In this document: positions 59,283 through 64,000 of the stretch, in pieces | Numbering within the stretch: position 1 is the stretch's first letter | Layout: each line of letters opens with the position of its first letter | NCBI RefSeq assembly: GCF_019823105.1 | Contig: NZ_CP081958.1 | Coordinates: 1,674,001-1,738,000, forward strand | Length of the DNA: 64,000 bases | From: Halobaculum magnesiiphilum | GTDB lineage: Archaea; Halobacteriota; Halobacteria; Halobacteriales; Haloferacaceae | Direction of reading: 5' to 3' | The notes under the pieces: model-generated | Seen by the model: the letters and a program-made list of their open reading frames with translations, nothing else | The model's database searches: none | Told to the model about the DNA's origin: nothing | Program-made: the position numbers and the translations under genes

Positions 59283-60461
59283 ATGACAGACGAGACCGGA
59301 CGCAGCAGGCGGCGGTTCCTCGGGGCGGTCGGCGCCGTCGGCGTCGCCGGGTTGGCCGGCTGTTCGGCCCAGCCCGTCGCCGACGAGGCGACGAGCGAGC
59401 CGCCGGCCACGACCGACGACCAGGTCACGACCGAGGGGACGACGACCGGCGAGCCGACCGAGTCGATGGCGGACACGCTCGTCGTGGCGACGTACCCGCC
59501 GTTCGTGGACGCGCCGTCGACGAGCCCCGGCGCGTGGCTGAAGCGGGAGTTCGAGTCCGAGTACGACGCGACGCTCGTGTTTCAGACGCCCGACTCCGAG
59601 CTCAACTACTACATCGAGCGCGCGGTGCAGGGGGTCGACTTCGAGGCGGACGTGTACGTCGGGCTCGACACCGGCCAGCTGATCGACGTGGACAGCCAGC
59701 GCGGCGAGGGGCAGTTCACGGGGTCGCTGTTCGCGGAGGCGAGCGATCTCGCCGGCGGCGACGCGATCAAGGACGGCCTCCGGTTCGACCCGCAGGGCAG
59801 GGCGGTGCCGTTCGACACCGGGTACATCTCGCTGGTGTGGAACGCGACGATGGACGGCGGCGAGTTCGTCGCCCCCGAGACGTTCGAGGAGCTGACACAG
59901 CCCGAGTTCGAGGGCGACCTCATCGCGCAGAACCCGACCACCTCCACGACCGGCGAGGCGTTCATGCTCCACACGATCGACGCCTTCGGCGAGGACGGCT
60001 ACCTCGACTACTGGGACCGCCTGCAGGACAACGGCGTCACCGTGCTCGGCAACTGGTCGGACTCCTACTCCGCGTACCTCAACGAGGAGGCGCCGATGGT
60101 CGTCTCGTACTCCACCGACCAGGTGTTCGCCTCCGCCGAGGGCCAGGACCTCGACAAGCACCGGATCCGCTTCCTGAACGACCAGGGGTACGCCAACCCC
60201 GAGGGGATGGCCCGGTTCGCCGACAGCGACGCCCCCCGCCTTGCCAGACGGTTCATGGAGTTCATGCTCCGCCCCGAGATACAGGCCGGGATCGCCCAGC
60301 GCAACGTCGCGTTCCCGGCGATCACGGACGCGCCGCTGCCCGAGGACTACGCGCAGTACGCCAAGGAGCCGCCGGAGTCGGTCACCTTCACGTACGACGA
60401 ACTCGAAGCCAACCTCGGGACATGGACCGACCAGTGGGCGCGGCGCTTCGCCGGCGGGTGA
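59283..60461 (+). CDS. thiB: ABC transporter substrate-binding lipoprotein, thiamine type
   Basis: A 392-residue exported binding protein. The N-terminus Arg-Ser-Arg-Arg-Arg-Phe-Leu-Gly is a Tat signal followed by the lipobox Leu-Ala-Gly-Cys (about residue 26) and a Thr/Glu-rich linker. The mature part resembles TbpA/ThiB: Val-Val-Ala-Thr-Tyr-Pro-Pro-Phe-Val-Asp, then Pro-Gly-Ala-Trp-Leu-Lys-Arg-Glu-Phe-Glu, Ala-Asp-Val-Tyr-Val-Gly-Leu-Asp-Thr, Pro-Phe-Asp-Thr-Gly-Tyr and Leu-Gly-Asn-Trp-Ser-Asp-Ser-Tyr. Thiamine or a phosphate ester is the likely ligand, though an iron-type binding protein is a less likely alternative. It overlaps the permease gene by 4 nt (GTGA). Confidence 0.88.
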   Translation: MTDETGRSRRRFLGAVGAVGVAGLAGCSAQPVADEATSEPPATTDDQVTTEGTTTGEPTESMADTLVVATYPPFVDAPSTSPGAWLKREFESEYDATLVFQTPDSELNYYIERAVQGVDFEADVYVGLDTGQLIDVDSQRGEGQFTGSLFAEASDLAGGDAIKDGLRFDPQGRAVPFDTGYISLVWNATMDGGEFVAPETFEELTQPEFEGDLIAQNPTTSTTGEAFMLHTIDAFGEDGYLDYWDRLQDNGVTVLGNWSDSYSAYLNEEAPMVVSYSTDQVFASAEGQDLDKHRIRFLNDQGYANPEGMARFADSDAPRLARRFMEFMLRPEIQAGIAQRNVAFPAITDAPLPEDYAQYAKEPPESVTFTYDELEANLGTWTDQWARRFAGG

Positions 60462-62167
60462 ACGGCGTTCGGACGGCCGGTCCGACGAGCCTCGCCGAGC
60501 GGTTCGCGCTGCCCCTGTTGGCGGCCGTCACGGCCCTCCTGCTGACGCTGCTGTTCTACTACCCGGTCGCGACCGTGTTCGTCGACGCCGTCGTCGAGGA
60601 CGGCCGGCTCACCTTCGCCCCCCTCGTCGAGGTGGTCACCGACGAGTTCTACCTCGGCCGCGTACTGGGGTTCACCGCCTACCAGGCGCTGCTGTCGACC
60701 CTGCTGAGCGTCCTGCTCGGGCTGCCGGGCGCGTGGGTGCTCGCGCGCTTCGAGTTCCGCGGACGCGACACGCTCCGGTCGGTGACGATGGTGCCGTTCG
60801 TCGTCCCGTCGGTGCTCGTCGCCGCGGCCTTCTACGCCACCTTCGGGGCGAGCGGAACGCTCAACGCCGCGCTGTCGGCGCTCGGCCTCCCGCCAGTGGA
60901 CCTGCTCCCGTCGCTGGGGGCGATCCTCGTCGCGCACGCGTTCTACAACGCGCCGCTGGTGACGCGGGTCGTCGCCGCCGCGTGGGAGTCCGTCGACGCC
61001 GGAGCCGTCGAGACCGCCCGCTCGCTGGGTGCCTCGCGGCGGCGGGCGTTCCGCGACGTGGTGCTCCCGCAGTTGCTCCCGGCGATCTTGACGGGCGCGA
61101 CGCTGACGTTCGTGTTCACGTTCGCGACGTTCGCCATCCCGCTGGCGCTCGGCGGCTCGCGGTACGCCACCATCGAGGTGTTCATCTACTCGGCCCGCCA
61201 GCAGCTGGAGTACGGCCGGGCCGCGTCGCTGGCGGCGCTCGAAACCGCCGTCTCGCTGTCGCTGATGATGCTGTACCTCCGATACGAGCGCGCGCAGGCG
61301 GCAGAGCGCCGCGGGATCCGGACGCTGGTTCGCCGGCCGCTGTGGCCCGATTCGTGGACCCGCGATCGAGCCCTCCGCCGGCTCGCGATCGGCGGCTACG
61401 CCGTCGTCGTCGCGCTCGTGTTCCTCGCGCCGCTCGCGAGCATGCTCTACGCCAGCGTCAGCGTCGACGGGCGGTTCACGCTCGACGCCTACCGGTTCCT
61501 CGTCGAGCGTCAGACCACCGGCGCCGCCTTCCAGGTGAAGCCGCTCCCGGCGATCGTCAACTCGCTCGTCTTCGGGGCGGCGACGCTCCTGGTCGCGGTC
61601 CCGCTGGGCGTCGTGATGGGGGTGCTCACGACCCGTCGGTTCCGCGGGCGCTGGCTCGTCGACGCGCTGTCGATGGCGCCGCTCGTGGTGTCGGGGATCG
61701 TCGTCGGCCTCGGGCTGCTCCGCGGGCTCGTGTTCGGGTTCGAGGCGTTCGGCTACCGGTTCACCGTCACCGGCGCCGTCGCCATCGTCGCCGCCCACGC
61801 CGTCGCCGCCTACCCGTTCGTCGTGCGGACGGTCGCGCCGCCGCTGGACTCGCTGGACCGGGCGCTCGTCGACTCGGCGCGGGCGCTGGGCGCCTCCCGG
61901 GCGCGGGCCGTCCTCGACGTGGAGCTGCCGCTCGTGTGGCCGGGCGTCGTCGCCGGCGCCGCCTTCGCGTTCGCCATCTCCATCGGCGAGTTCGACGCCA
62001 CCGTCATCCTCGCGGAGGGCGGCGGCACCTACACCATGCCCGTCGCCGTCGAGCGCTTCATCGGCCGGCGGCTCGGCCCCGCGACGGCGATGGGCACCGT
62101 GTTGCTGGCGGTGACGGCCGCCTCCTTCGTCGTCATCGAGCGCGTCGGGGGTGAGTTCCGTGGGTGA
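60458..62167 (+). CDS. thiP: ABC transporter permease, fused double type (ThiP/FbpB-like)
   Basis: A 569-residue membrane protein made of two fused permease domains, each with about six helices. Each has an EAA loop facing the ATPase: Glu-Thr-Ala-Arg-Ser-Leu-Gly-Ala-Ser (about residue 184) and Asp-Ser-Ala-Arg-Ala-Leu-Gly-Ala-Ser (about residue 472). This fused layout is typical of thiamine and ferric-iron importers. I chose the GTG at 60458, which overlaps the stop of the binding-protein gene; the frame before it lies inside that gene. Its 3' end overlaps the ATPase gene by 17 bp. Confidence 0.9.
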   Translation: MNGVRTAGPTSLAERFALPLLAAVTALLLTLLFYYPVATVFVDAVVEDGRLTFAPLVEVVTDEFYLGRVLGFTAYQALLSTLLSVLLGLPGAWVLARFEFRGRDTLRSVTMVPFVVPSVLVAAAFYATFGASGTLNAALSALGLPPVDLLPSLGAILVAHAFYNAPLVTRVVAAAWESVDAGAVETARSLGASRRRAFRDVVLPQLLPAILTGATLTFVFTFATFAIPLALGGSRYATIEVFIYSARQQLEYGRAASLAALETAVSLSLMMLYLRYERAQAAERRGIRTLVRRPLWPDSWTRDRALRRLAIGGYAVVVALVFLAPLASMLYASVSVDGRFTLDAYRFLVERQTTGAAFQVKPLPAIVNSLVFGAATLLVAVPLGVVMGVLTTRRFRGRWLVDALSMAPLVVSGIVVGLGLLRGLVFGFEAFGYRFTVTGAVAIVAAHAVAAYPFVVRTVAPPLDSLDRALVDSARALGASRARAVLDVELPLVWPGVVAGAAFAFAISIGEFDATVILAEGGGTYTMPVAVERFIGRRLGPATAMGTVLLAVTAASFVVIERVGGEFRG

Positions 62168-63440
62168 AGCGCCCGAGCCGTCCGAGCGGTCCGAGCCGGC
62201 GGACCCGTCAGAGCCGCGCGAGCGGTCCGATCCGGCGGTTCGACTGGAGAACCTCCGGGTCGAATACGGGTCGACCACCGCGCTCGACGGCATCGATCTG
62301 GCGGTCGACGAGGGGGAGTTCTTCACGCTCGTCGGCCCCTCGGGATGCGGCAAAACCACCACACTGCGGTGTCTCGCGGGGTTCGAGGAGCCGACCGCCG
62401 GGTCGGTTCACATCGGCGGCGAGTCGATGGCGGGGGTTCCACCCGAAGCGAGGGGGGTCGGCGTCGTGTTCCAGAGCTACGCGCTGTTCCCCCACATGAC
62501 CGTCGGCGAGAACGTCGCCTACGGCCTCCGCTTCTCGGGGGCGCCGGAGGGGACGACGACGGACGAGCGCGTGACGGAGCTGCTGGAGCTAGTCGATCTG
62601 TCGGGGTTCGCCGACCGCGACCCCGACACCCTCTCGGGGGGACAACAGCAGCGCGTGGCGCTGGCGCGGGCGCTGGCGCCCGAGCCGCGGCTGCTCCTGC
62701 TCGACGAGCCGATGTCGGCGCTGGACGCCCGCCTGCGCGAGCGGCTCCGGGTGCAGGTGCGGGCGATCCAGCGCGAACTCGACATCACGACGGTGTACGT
62801 CACCCACGACCAGGAGGAGGCGCTGTCGGTCTCCGACCGCGTCGCCGTGATCGACGACGGCGGGATCGAACAGATCGGCCCGCCCCGCGAGCTGTACGAC
62901 GCGCCGGCGACGCGGTTCGTCGCGGAGTTCCTCGGCGACAACAACGTGTTCGCGGGGTCGGTCGGCGCGGCCGGCGGCGACCGCGCCCGCGACGCGGCGG
63001 CCGCCCGGGGGGACGGCGGCGACGGCTCCCTCCGCCTCCGCGTCGACGAGGGCGGGACGCTTCCGCTCCCGGCCGACGCCGTGGACGATGCCCGCGACGG
63101 CGACCGCCTCGTCGTCTGCGTACGTCCCGAACGGATCCGGGTCCGTGGCCAGCGCAACGACGACGACCGCGCCCGTGACGACGACCGCGGCCACGACAGC
63201 GACCGCAACGACCCCGAACCGGCGGCCGGCGGGGCACCGGACGGGGCGACCGATGCCGACACATGGCTGTCGGCGACCGTCGACGGGACCGAGTTCCTCG
63301 GGGACGCGACGCGGCTCCACTGCGACTGGGACGGGGGCGACGTGACCGCCCGGACCGACGGCCGGCGGTCGTTCGGGGTCGGCGAGGCGGTGACGCTGGG
63401 TGTCGACCCCGAGGACGTGCGCGTGGTCGAGCGGGAGTGA
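62151..63440 (+). CDS. thiQ: ABC transporter ATP-binding protein
   Basis: A 429-residue ATPase energising the importer. Walker A is Gly-Pro-Ser-Gly-Cys-Gly-Lys-Thr-Thr (about residue 64), the Q loop is Val-Phe-Gln-Ser-Tyr-Ala-Leu-Phe-Pro-His, the signature Leu-Ser-Gly-Gly-Gln-Gln-Gln-Arg, and Walker B Leu-Leu-Leu-Leu-Asp-Glu-Pro. After about residue 265 comes a TOBE-like domain interrupted by an Asp/Arg-rich insertion (about 340-375). The N-terminal 28 residues are a Ser/Glu/Pro-rich extension. The GTG at 62151 lies inside the permease gene; a later start is possible. The TOBE domain resembles PotA/FbpC type, so thiQ is a functional label. Confidence 0.88.
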   Translation: MSSVGEAPEPSERSEPADPSEPRERSDPAVRLENLRVEYGSTTALDGIDLAVDEGEFFTLVGPSGCGKTTTLRCLAGFEEPTAGSVHIGGESMAGVPPEARGVGVVFQSYALFPHMTVGENVAYGLRFSGAPEGTTTDERVTELLELVDLSGFADRDPDTLSGGQQQRVALARALAPEPRLLLLDEPMSALDARLRERLRVQVRAIQRELDITTVYVTHDQEEALSVSDRVAVIDDGGIEQIGPPRELYDAPATRFVAEFLGDNNVFAGSVGAAGGDRARDAAAARGDGGDGSLRLRVDEGGTLPLPADAVDDARDGDRLVVCVRPERIRVRGQRNDDDRARDDDRGHDSDRNDPEPAAGGAPDGATDADTWLSATVDGTEFLGDATRLHCDWDGGDVTARTDGRRSFGVGEAVTLGVDPEDVRVVERE

Positions 63441-63526
63441 CCGGACGGGCATCGGCCGATCAGTCCGCCCGTCACGACGGCAGCGACTCACGTGGTTTTT
63501 CGGGGGTCCCGGAGTCACGGGTTCCC

Positions 63527-63805
63527 ATGAGCGAGACCCACGCGAGCGACGACGGGTGGGACAGGTCGATACGGGACCTGCTGCTCGTCTGGTTGGTCAC
63601 GGTCGTCTCGGCGGGCTTCCTGTTGCTCGCCGGCGTGCTCGAACCGCTCATGGTGCTGATCGTCGGCGGGAGCCTCCTCGGCGGGGTGTCGATCCTGCTG
63701 GGCCGCGGGCCGCTCACCGTCGACGAGTCGACCCTGGTAGCCGACGAGGACGGTCCCGATACTGGGAGCGGTAACGACGAGGGGAACGGTTCGTCCGACA
63801 AGTGA
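63527..63805 (+). CDS. Small two-helix membrane protein
   Basis: A 92-residue protein. Two hydrophobic helices (about residues 17-38, Asp-Leu-Leu-Leu-Val-Trp-Leu-Val-Thr-Val-Val, and about 41-60, Leu-Met-Val-Leu-Ile-Val-Gly-Gly-Ser-Leu-Leu) are separated by a short turn. An acidic Gly/Asn/Ser tail follows. The family is not recognised. It may be independent of the importer operon, as 86 bp separate it from the ATPase gene. Confidence 0.72.
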   Translation: MSETHASDDGWDRSIRDLLLVWLVTVVSAGFLLLAGVLEPLMVLIVGGSLLGGVSILLGRGPLTVDESTLVADEDGPDTGSGNDEGNGSSDK

Positions 63806-63823
63806 GTCGGCTGCGACGGCCGG

Positions 63824-64000
63824 TTACGGCGCCACGCCGACGGTGAGCAGCGTCCCGAGCTCGCGGTAGCGCTCGACCATCGCCTCGCGCGTGTCCCACG
63901 AGTCGGTGGGGAACTCCTCGGCCGGCGGGATGTCGGTCTCGCGGTCGGCGACGTTGTCCTGTTCGGCGACGTGGAGGCCGGCCTCCCGGAATGCGTCGCG
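63824..64000 (-). CDS. C-terminal end of an unidentified gene (5' part outside window)
   Basis: The minus strand is open from the right edge to a TAA at 63824-63826, giving 58 residues: Arg-Asp-Ala-Phe-Arg-Glu-Ala-Gly-Leu-His-Val-Ala-Glu-Gln-Asp, then Pro-Pro-Ala-Glu-Glu-Phe-Pro-Thr-Asp-Ser-Trp-Asp-Thr-Arg-Glu-Ala-Met and the end Leu-Leu-Thr-Val-Gly-Val-Ala-Pro. Codon usage is haloarchaeal. Too short to identify. Confidence 0.6.
   Translation of the reverse strand, partial: RDAFREAGLHVAEQDNVADRETDIPPAEEFPTDSWDTREAMVERYRELGTLLTVGVAP

Noticed and set aside
62151..62240. Glu-Arg-Ser-Glu-Pro-like stretch at the start of the ABC ATPase, resembling the ilvA insert
   Set aside because: The codons differ (gagcggtccgagccg rather than gaacggagtgagcc) and there is no 11-nt-loop hairpin, so it is chance similarity of low-complexity protein.
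1..64000. CRISPR arrays, rRNA genes, transposases or integrases
   Set aside because: No regularly spaced repeats, rRNA-like sequence or recognisable transposase or integrase reading frame was seen.

Overview
This 64 kb window is chromosomal DNA from a high-GC haloarchaeon (class Halobacteria). Four things point to this: strongly acidic proteins, very high GC with G or C at third codon positions, archaeal information-processing genes (RIO1, KH/Pno1, thermosome, PriL, RfcC, Hjc, EndA, CetZ), and many starts placed 25-30 bp after TATA-like boxes, as expected for leaderless transcripts. The style resembles Haloferacales (Halorubrum or Halobaculum-like), but I cannot assign a genus. Almost all of it is ordinary core genome. 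The accessory-looking parts are an AT-richer patch (about 10.6-11.8 kb) beside a tRNA-Arg gene and several palindrome-rich intergenic blocks.

Layout. 0-8.7 kb: end of rio1, KH protein, a divergent PCNA-like clamp facing a haloarchaeal protein of unknown function, thermosome, a BBE-type FAD oxidase, a small zinc protein and an alcohol dehydrogenase. 8.7-16 kb: GNAT enzyme, a 44-codon acidic ORF, a DUF7718-like gene, the AT-rich patch, tRNA-Arg(CCG), membrane ferredoxin, secreted protein, 6-phosphogluconate dehydrogenase and M29 aminopeptidase. 16-30 kb: priL, SWIM protein, hjc, psd-rfcC, DoxX pair, DUF4382 lipoprotein, rnz, DUF460 protein, ilvA and a DAO-type oxidase. 30-40 kb: DUF5518, a putative Phe-rich leader ORF, pheST, universal stress proteins, DUF5806, endA-trpS. 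40-50 kb: zinc micro-protein, ornithine cyclodeaminase homologue, the E1 alpha/E1 beta/E2 operon, lipA, MATE exporter and uvrB. 50-64 kb: CetZ, a SpoIIM-domain membrane protein, a PAS histidine kinase, two divergent double-rhodanese sulfurtransferases, an AI-2E-type permease and a thiamine-type ABC importer.

Genes that work together: pheS-pheT (1-nt overlap); endA-trpS and psd-rfcC (4-nt overlaps); E1 alpha-E1 beta-E2 with lipA nearby to supply lipoate; the substrate-binding protein, permease and ATPase of the importer (overlapping starts); and replication/repair genes scattered across the window (PCNA-like, priL, rfcC, hjc, uvrB).

Most interesting signals. (1) A 28-residue ORF ending Gly-Phe-Phe-Phe-Pro-Arg-Arg sits between a TATA box and pheS, followed by mutually exclusive strong RNA pairings: the layout of an amino-acid leader peptide, which I do not know to have been shown in archaea. 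(2) A dispersed hairpin family has unrelated stems but an 11-nt loop of consensus GARCRNNGYGA. Two tandem copies lie inside each of two enzyme genes (ilvA and the FAD oxidase), and others are intergenic. (3) An 18-bp direct repeat, spaced by exactly 42 bp, brackets the TATA box of the gene facing the PCNA-like clamp.
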